A stretch of 6,758 nt of DNA from JAHDCE01 sp051275765 (GCA_051275765.1 JBNMOV010000267.1:1-6758), one strand, 5' to 3'. Positions 1 through 5,768 are shown, counted from the stretch's first letter. Translations and numbers: made by a program. The notes: generated from the sequence alone by a model not told the origin.

Positions 1-656
1 ATAGAACCACCCAAACCACTACCATAATTACTGACATTAGGTCCTTTGACAATTTTTATACTGGATAATAAATCCACATCGATATCTTCCAAACTCGTTT
101 CGCCTACACCAGATGTTAAAGGAATATCATCCAAATATGCTCGAATCTTAGCTGTAGTAAAGCGAGAACGATTTCCAATACCTCGTATCGTGATGCGATT
201 GGTATTCAATGAACCAGAATGAATATGTATGCCAGGAGCAGTATTCATACCAGAAAGGACGGTGGCGGAATTATTGAGTTTTAGATCTTCTGGTGTGATG
301 ATAGAGTAGTTAGCAGAGTGGTATAGGCGGCTGTTAATAATAGTAACAAGAGGACTTTCAGATATTATCCGTTTAAATGTTATAATTATATTTTCATCTA
401 AACTAGATATAGTAACTCTTTGAGTTGGATATCCTGTGTACGAAATTTTTAATGTAACAGGAAGAGAATCGACTTCTAATGCAAATATTCCATCAAATTC
501 AGTGACTGTACCTACTCTTTCATTTCCTTCTATAACTACATTGGATCCAATCGCCTCGCCTTCGCCATCTAGATAGACAGTTCCTGTAATTGTCACTTGC
601 CCAAAAGCAAAAGTTATAGAAAATAATAATATTAATAATGTACAAACTCTGTTCAT
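1..656 (-). CDS. TonB-dependent outer-membrane receptor, N-terminal part (cut by window edge)
   Basis: Reading the minus strand from ATG at 656-654 gives 218 codons without a stop up to the window edge. Residues 1-19 form a signal peptide (a hydrophobic LLILLFSITFAF stretch) with likely cleavage before Gln20. Residues about 21-95 form a beta-sandwich of the carboxypeptidase-regulatory-like type (TGTVYLDGEGEAIGSNVVI, then EFDGIFAL and ISYTGY), which precedes the plug in many Bacteroidota receptors. Residues about 118-218 are the plug: TPEDL, RITIRGIG at 154-161, RAYLDDIPLTSG at 172-183, and VKGPNVSNYGSGLGG. The beta-barrel lies outside the window. By family the protein binds a substrate at the cell surface and imports it using TonB-ExbB energy. 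The RxxxxxAYLDDIPLTSGxGET pattern recalls FecA-like iron-complex receptors, but the substrate cannot be told from the plug. The start is well fixed by the signal peptide. Confidence 0.9.
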   Translation of the reverse strand, partial: MNRVCTLLILLFSITFAFGQVTITGTVYLDGEGEAIGSNVVIEGNERVGTVTEFDGIFALEVDSLPVTLKISYTGYPTQRVTISSLDENIIITFKRIISESPLVTIINSRLYHSANYSIITPEDLKLNNSATVLSGMNTAPGIHIHSGSLNTNRITIRGIGNRSRFTTAKIRAYLDDIPLTSGVGETSLEDIDVDLLSSIKIVKGPNVSNYGSGLGGS

Positions 657-687
657 GTTATATGATTTTGTTTTTTATAATAAGTCG

Positions 688-717
688 CAAAACTACATAA
701 ACAATCGTACTAAAAAA
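688..717 (-). promoter_or_regulatory. Candidate Bacteroidota-type promoter for the TonB receptor
   Basis: On the minus strand TAGTTTTG (695-688) matches the Bacteroidota -7 consensus TAnnTTTG exactly. A run of six T lies 16 bases upstream (717-712) as a poor stand-in for the -33 TTTG box. Transcription would start near 681, leaving a leader of about 25 bases before the ATG at 656. The receptor could also be co-transcribed with the phosphoesterase upstream, because I see no convincing terminator in the 104-bp gap between them. Confidence 0.4.
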
Positions 718-760
718 GGATATGCTGCATGGATGCTTTTTGTAAAGAGGTTTTTGTCAG

Positions 761-1291
761 TTAGCTTTCTAAAGATGGCTTTAGTGGAAAAGAAGCCAAT
801 ACTTCCCAGTTTTCAATATCATCAGGAATAAAATGGACGACTTTTATGGTATTGAAAATTAAGGAACGAGAAGCTAATAATGCTTTGTTTTTTTCTAATA
901 ATTCTTCTTGCTGTGTCAATGTCAAGTTTTGATAAATAAGGCTGAGGTGTGGCATAAAATACTCACTTTTGCTAGCTCCAAATTTTTCTAATTGACTAAC
1001 TAATAGTTTATGATAAGCCAATAATGTTTCTTTAGGATGAACTTTATAATAGAAACATCGCCAAATGAGTTCTTCAAAAGCAATTCCATCTAAGTAAATT
1101 TTAAGAGTATTCAAATCATTGGAAATATGAGCAACAGCTTCTAAATAAGGAAGTGGATCATCGATTTCCACAGAACCTAGCAGAGTAATATGAGGAATAA
1201 AAACAGGAGCATTCAATGTATTAGAAAAGTGCTGAATCAAAATAGGTAATTCAGTATCTCCAGAAGCATATAACCAAATCGTTAATTTCAT
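761..1291 (-). CDS. 2H phosphoesterase, cyclic phosphodiesterase (CPDase) type
   Basis: This 176-residue protein carries the two H-x-[ST] motifs of the 2H phosphoesterase superfamily: His34-Ile-Thr36 in FIPHITLLGS and His115-Leu-Ser117 in YFMPHLSLIY. The spacing of about 80 residues is normal for the fold. The context of each motif (FxPHxT near the N-terminus, YMPHLSLxY in the second half) and an ENWEVLASFPL C-terminus, like the ETWETVA end of the plant enzyme, resemble plant and yeast CPDase. Those enzymes open ADP-ribose 1'',2''-cyclic phosphate and 2',3'-cyclic nucleotides; whether the bacterial protein uses the same substrate is inference. The frame is open to an ATG at 1336, but that 15-residue extension is AT-rich leader. 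The start at 1291 puts MKLTIWLYA directly at the first beta strand, as expected. There is no signal peptide, so it is cytoplasmic. It lies divergent from folB and upstream of the TonB receptor, and neither suggests a shared pathway. Confidence 0.8.
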   Translation of the reverse strand: MKLTIWLYASGDTELPILIQHFSNTLNAPVFIPHITLLGSVEIDDPLPYLEAVAHISNDLNTLKIYLDGIAFEELIWRCFYYKVHPKETLLAYHKLLVSQLEKFGASKSEYFMPHLSLIYQNLTLTQQEELLEKNKALLASRSLIFNTIKVVHFIPDDIENWEVLASFPLKPSLES

Positions 1292-1577
1292 GTATATAGT
1301 TTTAGGTAAAAAATAATAATAAATTATCCATTTCAACTTGCCTTAGTTCTTTTATCAATGATTGATTGAAGTCGTTTTTAAAAAAGGTCTATATAAGCTT
1401 TATATGAATTGCAATTCCTAACAAAATCTAAAAATCCATTTTCCTCACATCTATTACTGTTAATTTCAGTTAAATAAATTTACTTTTACAATTCATTAGG
1501 AAGTAGAGAGTAAATAAACTACCTATATTGACGTAAGGAAGATATTCACTACTCTCTAAAAACCAAAATAATTATAA
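1292..1577. promoter_or_regulatory. Divergent intergenic region between the phosphoesterase and folB
   Basis: This 286-bp gap must hold the promoters of two divergent genes. I see no exact TAnnTTTG box for either; TACTTTTA at about 1480-1487 is the nearest plus-strand match (7 of 8) but lacks a clear -33 partner. It contains a perfect 12-bp palindrome, GAATTGCAATTC, at 1406-1417, and next to it ATATAA-GCT-TTATAT. Either could be an operator, though short AT-rich palindromes are expected by chance. No ORF or RNA gene is visible. Confidence 0.4.
1504..1558 (+). repeat. 9-bp inverted repeat in the folB leader
   Basis: TAGAGAGTA at 1504-1512 is the exact reverse complement of TACTCTCTA at 1550-1558, separated by 37 bases. 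The right arm ends 19 bases before the folB ATG. If transcribed, the pair would form a stem-loop just upstream of the translation start. Neither arm is followed by a T tract, so it is not an intrinsic terminator. No known riboswitch is recognised here. Confidence 0.4.
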
Positions 1578-2093
1578 ATGAGCATTATTGCATTGGAAGG
1601 GATGCGTTTTTTTGCCTATCACGGGGTATATGAAGAAGAACAAATCCTAGGAGGAGAGTATATTGTGGATGTTTTTATACAAACCAATACAGATACAGCG
1701 GCAGCGACGGATGATATTCATAAGACAGTGAATTACGAAACGATCTACTCGATTTGTGACTTTGAAATGAGGAAACCGTCAGAGTTGATAGAGAATGTGA
1801 TCGAAAGAATCATGTATCGAATTAAGGCTACGTTCCAAGTATTGCAGGAAGTGACGGTGAAAGTGAGCAAATTGAATCCGCCATTAGGGGGCAGGGTAGC
1901 CAAGGCATCCATTGAAACAAGTGCAGAATTTGTATCAAGATGTGGAAGATGTGGAAGAGGAATGGTTTGTTATGGAGATGAAACCTGTTGGTGTAATGAA
2001 GCCAAAATTCTCCACCCTAGAACAGTCGAACTCGTTGAGTCTGAGCATGGAAGTTGCGTTTGCAATAATTGCCTGAATTTCTACGCTGGATAA
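1578..2093 (+). CDS. folB: Dihydroneopterin aldolase fused to a C-terminal cysteine-rich CWC domain
   Basis: Residues 1-119 are a complete FolB domain, which splits 7,8-dihydroneopterin to 6-hydroxymethyl-dihydropterin and glycolaldehyde in folate synthesis. Compared with S. aureus FolB, the catalytic and binding residues are present: Glu21 (for Glu22), Tyr53 in TVNYE (Tyr54), Glu72 in LIENVIERI (Glu74) and Lys98 in SKLNPPLGG (Lys100). Typical FolB ends near residue 120. Here it continues for about 50 residues with eight cysteines: C122-x2-C125, C131, C137-W-C139, C160-x-C162-x2-C165. This matches the Cys_rich_CWC family (CxxC, CWC, then a terminal CxC-x2-C), usually a small stand-alone protein of unknown function that may bind metal. 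The two parts are in one frame with no stop between them. The start is the first ATG, directly before the domain's first strand, with an A-rich leader and no Shine-Dalgarno. The next gene follows 57 bp downstream on the same strand. Confidence 0.9.
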   Translation: MSIIALEGMRFFAYHGVYEEEQILGGEYIVDVFIQTNTDTAAATDDIHKTVNYETIYSICDFEMRKPSELIENVIERIMYRIKATFQVLQEVTVKVSKLNPPLGGRVAKASIETSAEFVSRCGRCGRGMVCYGDETCWCNEAKILHPRTVELVESEHGSCVCNNCLNFYAG

Positions 2094-2150
2094 AAACAGC
2101 TTATAAAAGAAAAATCTATTTTAATATTATTTTAAATAAATTCTACAAAC

Positions 2151-2870
2151 ATGATTAAGCAGTTATCAATAGTATTTGCATTATTTTTTGGCCTTTCGTT
2201 TACTTCTTGTGATGTATTGAATGAAATTGGGGGAGACTTCGTGAATGGAGGAGGATTGACTTCTGCACAGATTGGTCAAGGTCTAAAACAAGCCTTGGAA
2301 TTAGGTATTACTGAAGGGGCGAATAAATTATCTGCTCAAGATGGTTATTTCAAAAGTGCCTACAAAATCTTACTTCCAGAAGATGTAAGAAAAGTAACGG
2401 CTAAGCTATCCAACATACCAGGATTCAATGAGATTGAGAATGTATTATTGGAAAAAATTAATAGAGGAGCAGAAGATGCAGCTAAAAAAGCGGCACCTAT
2501 CTTTAAGAGTGCGATTACTAGCATGAGTTTCTCAGATGCGATGAATATCCTAATGGGAGCAGATAATGCTGCTACAGGTTATTTGGATGGTGCTACTCGT
2601 CCAAAATTGTATGGTGAGTTCAATCCAGTAATCGTTAATTCATTGAACAAGTTCGGAGCTATTGACTATTGGGAAAAAGCGGTAAGTAAGTATAATTCTA
2701 TTCCTTTTGTGACTAAGATGAATCCAAGGTTGGATGATTATGTGACTACATCGGCATTGAATGGCTTATTTAAGATGGTAGAAAAGAAGGAAAAGAATAT
2801 TCGTAAGAATACGAGTCAGCGTACTACAGATTTATTGAAGCAAGTATTTGCTAAGCAAGATAATAAGTAA
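2151..2870 (+). CDS. DUF4197 lipoprotein
   Basis: The protein has 239 residues with a lipoprotein signal peptide: Lys3, a hydrophobic stretch IVFALFFGLSF, and a lipobox-like FTSC with Cys20 as the lipidated residue. The mature chain matches the DUF4197 family along its length: TSAQIGQGLKQALELGITEGA near the start, YKILLPEDVR, an amphipathic middle with SDAMNILMGADNAATGYL, then NKFGAIDYWEKAVSKYN and LDDYVTTSALNGLFKMV near the C-terminus. The family is mostly helical and has no established function. No acidic surface-export signal follows Cys20, so anchoring to the periplasmic face of a membrane is more likely than surface display (inference). It starts 57 bp after folB on the same strand and is followed by a strong terminator, so the two may share a transcript, although a functional link is not evident. 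Confidence 0.88.
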   Translation: MIKQLSIVFALFFGLSFTSCDVLNEIGGDFVNGGGLTSAQIGQGLKQALELGITEGANKLSAQDGYFKSAYKILLPEDVRKVTAKLSNIPGFNEIENVLLEKINRGAEDAAKKAAPIFKSAITSMSFSDAMNILMGADNAATGYLDGATRPKLYGEFNPVIVNSLNKFGAIDYWEKAVSKYNSIPFVTKMNPRLDDYVTTSALNGLFKMVEKKEKNIRKNTSQRTTDLLKQVFAKQDNK

Positions 2871-2921
2871 TCTGATTTTGGACTAGCGTCCGAATAGTTT
2901 GCAGACCATAGATTTTATAGG

Positions 2922-2962
2922 ACTAAAAAGGCATTCTGGATTTTCTAGAATGCCTTTTTAGT
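2922..2962 (+). terminator. Intrinsic terminator after the DUF4197 gene
   Basis: ACTAAAAAGGCATTCT (2922-2937) and its exact complement (2947-2962) form a 16-bp perfect stem, extendable by a G-U and a G-C pair to leave a 5-nt loop. The run of five A on the left and five T on the right lie inside the stem, so it could work in both directions. It ends the folB-DUF4197 unit and insulates the dehydrogenase gene downstream. Confidence 0.85.
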
Positions 2963-3023
2963 AGTTTTAATAAGCTCAAATTCTAACTTATTAGACGATG
3001 CTTTTGAACAAAATAAGTTCACT

Positions 3024-3056
3024 TTTGTTATCTTGATATAATTATTGTTACATTTA
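3024..3056 (+). promoter_or_regulatory. Candidate promoter for gap
   Basis: TTTG (3024-3027) and TACATTTA (3049-3056) are separated by 21 bases and resemble the Bacteroidota -33 TTTG and -7 TAnnTTTG boxes, with the last base of the -7 box mismatched. Transcription would begin around 3062, giving a leader of about 32 bases. Just upstream is TGAAC-N7-GTTCA (3005-3021), a possible operator half-site pair. Confidence 0.4.
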
Positions 3057-3094
3057 CACTAAGTAATTAAATATTCATTAAACCTAATAATAAA

Positions 3095-4084
3095 ATGCCT
3101 AAGAAAATTGCCATAAATGGTTTCGGAAGAATCGGAAGATTGACTTTAAGAAACTTGCTAGAAGATAAGAGTGTAGAGGTAGTTGCTATCAATGATTTAA
3201 CTGATAATAAGACATTAGCTTACTTGTTTAAGCATGATTCTGCTCAAGGAATGTATGCTGGAGAAGTTAGTTATACAGATGATACTATTACTATAGACGG
3301 GCATGAAATTAAGGCATATGCTTCTAGGAATCCAGCAGATTTGCCTTGGAAAGCTTTAGGTGTGAATACGGTATTAGAATGTACAGGTGTATTCAGAACA
3401 AGAGAAACGGCTTCTTTGCACAAAAAAGCAGGAGCAGATAACGTTATTCTTTCAGCACCTGCAAAGGGAGATGGATTTGAAACGATAGTTTTAGGTGTGA
3501 ATGATGAATTAATTTCTCATCAGAAAGATTACTTCTCTAATGCTTCTTGTACAACGAATTGTTTAGCTCCTGTAGTGAAAATTATAGAAGATAATTGGGG
3601 ATTGGTACAAGGAAACTTGACGACCATTCATTCTTATACAGGAGATCAAAGAATACAAGATGCTCCTCACAGCGATTTGCGTAGAGCAAGAGCTGCTGCT
3701 ATAAATATTGTTCCTACGACCACAGGAGCAGCGACGGCATTAGGAATAGTGATTCCTAGTGCTAAAGGAAAATTATTCGCTATGGCGGTAAGAGTTCCTG
3801 TGATTACTGGTTCATTGATAGAGTTGACTGTAATAGTGGATAAGGATGTGACGGTAGCGGAAATCAACGCAGCATTCAAGAAAGAAAGCGAAGGAGCAAT
3901 GAAGGGTATTTTAGAATATTCTGAAGCACCATTGGTTTCAACAGATATCATTGGTAATAAGCATTCATCTATCTTTGATTCTCAACTCACACAAGTATCA
4001 GGAAGACTAGTTAAAATAATTTCTTGGTATGATAATGAAGCGGGTTACTCTGCAAGATTAGCAGATTTAGCTGCTAGAGTTTAA
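3095..4084 (+). CDS. gap: Glyceraldehyde-3-phosphate dehydrogenase, NAD-type
   Basis: The 329-residue protein is full length for the family (about 330-335). It oxidises and phosphorylates glyceraldehyde 3-phosphate to 1,3-bisphosphoglycerate in cytoplasmic glycolysis, and the reverse in gluconeogenesis, as a homotetramer. Residues 1-150 are the Rossmann domain: GFGRIGR at 9-15 binds the dinucleotide, and Asp34 in AINDLTD is the acidic residue that favours NAD over NADP. The catalytic cysteine is Cys152 in SNASCTTNC and its partner is His179 in TTIHSYTGDQ. Further landmarks are RRARAAAINIVPTTTGAA (phosphate binding), AVRVPVITGS and the C-terminal SWYDNEAGYSARL. Every key residue is present, so it should be active. 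The ATG at 3095 gives the standard MPKKIAINGFGRIGR start. It is a single-gene unit with a promoter candidate and its own terminator. Confidence 0.97.
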   Translation: MPKKIAINGFGRIGRLTLRNLLEDKSVEVVAINDLTDNKTLAYLFKHDSAQGMYAGEVSYTDDTITIDGHEIKAYASRNPADLPWKALGVNTVLECTGVFRTRETASLHKKAGADNVILSAPAKGDGFETIVLGVNDELISHQKDYFSNASCTTNCLAPVVKIIEDNWGLVQGNLTTIHSYTGDQRIQDAPHSDLRRARAAAINIVPTTTGAATALGIVIPSAKGKLFAMAVRVPVITGSLIELTVIVDKDVTVAEINAAFKKESEGAMKGILEYSEAPLVSTDIIGNKHSSIFDSQLTQVSGRLVKIISWYDNEAGYSARLADLAARV

Positions 4085-4089
4085 TTTTT

Positions 4090-4113
4090 TAGACGCTAAA
4101 CTAATAGACGCTA
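4090..4113 (+). repeat. Tandem 9-bp direct repeat after gap
   Basis: TAGACGCTA occurs at 4090-4098 and again at 4105-4113, between the gap stop codon and its terminator. The 7-base core GACGCTA also occurs inverted at 2884-2890, after the DUF4197 stop and before that gene's terminator. No function is evident. Confidence 0.35.
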
Positions 4114-4118
4114 GATTT

Positions 4119-4156
4119 AAAAGCGGTTTGCGAATTTATTTGCAAACCGCTTTTTT
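4119..4156 (+). terminator. Intrinsic terminator of gap
   Basis: AAAAGCGGTTTGC (4119-4131) pairs perfectly with 4142-4154; the loop can close further (GAA with TTT, one wobble) to a TTTA tetraloop. Six T at 4151-4156 follow the GC-rich part. This is a textbook rho-independent terminator 34 bp after the stop codon. Confidence 0.9.
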
Positions 4157-4420
4157 GTACCTCAAACTCAAACTAACTTTCCATTTCAATTGATTGTATT
4201 TCTCCTTGATACTCCAAAAGAATCATTCAAATCATTTGGTCTATTTAGTTGGATGTTGTGCTTCATTATGACCAATCTATAACAAGTGATAACATTTTAA
4301 AAAAAACATGATTTAATAGAGGTCGTGCTGAAACTAATGTACATGATGAAAATTATCGAATAATAAATTAAGTAAGAAAATGGAAGTTACAGAATTATTG
4401 CTCACCACTTTCTATAATTC
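4157..4420. other. Convergent intergenic gap with no visible feature
   Basis: This 264-bp AT-rich stretch lies between the gap terminator and the stop codon of the secreted-protein gene coming from the other side. I found no ORF of credible length, no tRNA and no strong hairpin. The minus-strand gene has no obvious terminator of its own here. Confidence 0.5.
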
Positions 4421-4786
4421 TCATTCGGTTTTGTAGTATACCTCGCCATCATCACCTACAAAGAATGTTATCATGCTTACTTCACAAAAATCAATTTCAG
4501 GAAAAATAACTCCTTCTCCTACATGATCAGTTATTTTGATATCGTAGACACAGAGGGTTTCGTCATTTATAGGTATCGCAACTTCAACGATAGATTCATT
4601 ATCAAACACATCTCCAGGAATAATATCTTCACCCCAGTTGTCGTCTAAAGATTCTGATAAGAATACACCATAAAGGTCAATTCCTGAATTATTGACAATA
4701 GCAAACTTTAGTTCACCATATTGAGCAGATAATGCTGTGACAAAAAAAAGAGAAACAAACATTAACAAAAGAGTTCTAATTTTCAT
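4421..4786 (-). CDS. Small secreted protein of unknown function
   Basis: The 121-residue protein starts MKIRTLLLMFVSLFFVTALSA, a clear type I signal peptide with cleavage after ALSA at residue 21 or 22. The mature part of about 100 residues is acidic and beta-rich, with no transmembrane segment. It contains FAIVNNSGIDLYGVFLSES (residues 28-46) followed by DDNWGEDIIPGDVF (48-61). The pattern 'NN-[ST]-G-x-x-[IL]-Y ... DDWGxD(I/V)L' is one I associate with small periplasmic or secreted proteins of unknown role, some of which carry misleading enzyme names in databases; I would not assign an enzymatic function. Two cysteines, Cys79 and Cys101, could form a disulfide. The gene stands alone, faces gap tail to tail, and lies beside the palindromic element at 4905-5762. 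Confidence 0.75.
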   Translation of the reverse strand: MKIRTLLLMFVSLFFVTALSAQYGELKFAIVNNSGIDLYGVFLSESLDDNWGEDIIPGDVFDNESIVEVAIPINDETLCVYDIKITDHVGEGVIFPEIDFCEVSMITFFVGDDGEVYYKTE

Positions 4787-4904
4787 AATATAATAATTTG
4801 ATTAATTCTACCAATATACATGGAAATTTCAAATAAAAAAAATGCTATAAAAAATTACGTGTGAAAACTTTATTTGAAAATTGAACATTTTACTTACAAT
4901 TGAA
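4787..4904. promoter_or_regulatory. Upstream region of the secreted-protein gene
   Basis: These 118 bases separate the ATG at 4786 from the left end of the palindromic element and must contain the gene's promoter. On the minus strand only a weak TATATTGG (about 4820-4813) resembles a -7 box and no good -33 box is placed. No remnant of the truncated gene on the far side of the element is recognisable here in any minus-strand frame. Confidence 0.3.
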
Positions 4905-4987
4905 TAACTGATGTTACGAAACCTATGGTTCTAATGACATTATTCATATTCGAATAACGCTATGTAGCGTTTTGAGTTCAGTTATTC
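4902..4987. repeat. Left-end subterminal foldback of the element
   Basis: GAATAACTGA (4902-4911) pairs exactly with TCAGTTATTC (4978-4987), enclosing a second perfect stem AACGCTA-TG-TAGCGTT (4956-4971). The left terminal repeat can therefore fold locally as well as pair with the right end. At the right end, TAACTG (5729-5734) and CAGTTA (5757-5762) make a shorter equivalent. Confidence 0.5.
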
Positions 4988-4998
4988 TTTTATCTCCC

Positions 4999-5028
4999 GT
5001 ACTTTTTTTTCATTGATAAAAAAAGCAC
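4999..5028. repeat. T/A-rich hairpin, left half of the element
   Basis: GTACTTTTTTT (4999-5009) pairs with AAAAAAAGCAC (5018-5028), 10 of 11 positions, around an 8-nt loop. It lies 94 bases in from the left terminus, matching the hairpin 89 bases in from the right terminus. Read on the plus strand the T run is in the left arm, so it is not a normal terminator. Confidence 0.5.
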
Positions 5029-5060
5029 TAAAAAAATCTAGACCCGATGGATGTTTTAAC

Positions 5061-5217
5061 GTTCAAAAAGTACTGAAAATCCTAAATTGCATGAACTCAC
5101 TAATTCAATATTCTTCTCTTTTAATAGCATCACTTATCTAGCATGGTCTCTTTTTATTTTCTTCATCAATGCTCATACCATATGCCATTTTAAACGGATT
5201 TTAAGCACTTTTTGAAC
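5061..5217. repeat. 22-bp inverted repeat inside the element
   Basis: The 22 bases at 5061-5082 (GTTCAAAAAGTACT, then GAAAATCC) match the reverse complement of 5196-5217 at 20 of 22 positions; the two differences are A/G and G/T. Weaker similarity continues inward (TAAATTGCAT against TAAAATGGCAT). A third, partial copy of the GGATTTTAAG end lies at 5596-5605. The arms enclose 113 bases. Confidence 0.65.
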
Positions 5218-5482
5218 TAAAATCCATAAGGTCAATTTTTCTAAGAAGATAAACGCCGTGCACTTTTTTTTTAATACCCATTCAGTTCGTTATTTATCCG
5301 TCGGTTATGATTTTTTTAAATAATGTGTTTACGCTCCCTACATTATGTAGTTTAGTGGAGACGATGCTTAAAATCTATTTAAAACAAAATATTGTTTGAG
5401 CATATATACTGAGAATTAATTGGTTTTCGGATTGTTAAAAATTCATAGCTTCTGAAAATCAAGCAATTGCTACTAAAGTTGG

Positions 5483-5524
5483 TCTGTAAAGCGAATACCA
5501 TTAGGTATAACTGGCGATTACAGA
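5483..5524. repeat. Two-tier stem-loop, right half of the element
   Basis: TCTGTAA (5483-5489) pairs exactly with TTACAGA (5518-5524). Inside it ATACC (5495-5499) pairs with GGTAT (5504-5508) around an ATTA tetraloop, with an asymmetric internal loop of 5 and 9 bases. It fits a compact RNA or single-stranded DNA fold, but short AT-rich stems carry a real chance of coincidence. Confidence 0.35.
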
Positions 5525-5649
5525 AGTATTATAGTTAGGTGGCAGATAAAATCAGGAAAGAGAAATACTGTTAAAGCGAGTTTTTATTTTGTGTAGGATT
5601 TTAAGTATTGTTGTAGTGTTAAGAACTGCATACGGTCGGGTGGTTTTTT

Positions 5650-5673
5650 GTTCTTTTTTCCAGAAAAAAGAAC
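5650..5673. repeat. T/A-rich hairpin, right half of the element
   Basis: GTTCTTTTTT (5650-5659) pairs perfectly with AAAAAAGAAC (5664-5673) around a CCAG loop. The stem is 10 bp and is the mirror counterpart of the hairpin at 4999-5028; on its own strand each is followed by an A run and a CCCGA box. Confidence 0.6.
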
Positions 5674-5768
5674 CAGAACGAATGAACACAGTATTGAAAT
5701 ATAGTGACCAGTCAATATTAAATCAAAATAACTGCTCATCTAATCGTGCGTAACATCAGTTAATAATT

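Larger units (their letters stand above)
4905..5762. repeat. Noncoding palindromic element with 14-bp terminal inverted repeats
   Basis: TAACTGATGTTACG at 4905-4918 is the exact reverse complement of 5749-5762. Inside the ends, matching boxes occur in the same order and at similar distances on opposite strands: T/A hairpins (4999-5028; 5650-5673), ACCCGA (5042-5047; 5636-5641), AAAATCC (5076-5082; 5596-5602), AACTC (5094-5098; 5578-5582), TCTCTTT (5115-5121; 5557-5563), TTATCT (5134-5139; 5544-5549), ATACC (5175-5179; 5504-5508). Distances from the two ends differ by only 0-20 bases, so the halves look like diverged inverted copies. Near the middle, CTACATTATGTAG (5338-5350) is a self-complementary hinge. 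No ORF above about 50 codons is present on either strand and no target duplication is obvious. It could be a MITE-like or foldback element, two inverted copies of an intergenic repeat, or a structured RNA locus. The alignment was made by eye in AT-rich DNA. Confidence 0.6.

Noticed and set aside
727..760. Terminator between the phosphoesterase and the TonB receptor (GCATCCATGC hairpin with nearby T run)
   Set aside because: The stem is only 4 bp and not followed directly by the T run.
1292..1336. A 15-residue N-terminal extension of the phosphoesterase from an upstream ATG
   Set aside because: The added residues (KWIIYYYFLPKTIY) come from AT-rich leader, and the family fold begins at the internal MKLTIWLYA.
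1406..1417. Perfect 12-bp palindrome GAATTGCAATTC as a definite operator
   Set aside because: A palindrome of this length is expected about once or more by chance in several kilobases, so only its position is suggestive.
3667..3951. A 94-codon minus-strand ORF opposite gap
   Set aside because: It is a shadow of the dehydrogenase coding frame, whose catalytic motifs are intact on the plus strand.
4380..4436. Small plus-strand ORF MEVTELLLTTFYNSHSVL
   Set aside because: It has 18 codons, no leader signal, and overlaps the end of the secreted-protein gene on the opposite strand.
5584..5739. A 51-codon minus-strand ORF (starts MSSYFDLILT) within the right half of the element
   Set aside because: It runs straight through the T/A hairpin and the mirrored boxes, has no recognisable domain, and an ORF of this size is expected by chance in this much DNA.
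4905..5762. CRISPR array, tRNA or known riboswitch in the long noncoding region
   Set aside because: No regularly spaced direct repeats, no cloverleaf and no conserved riboswitch core were found; the repeats present are inverted.
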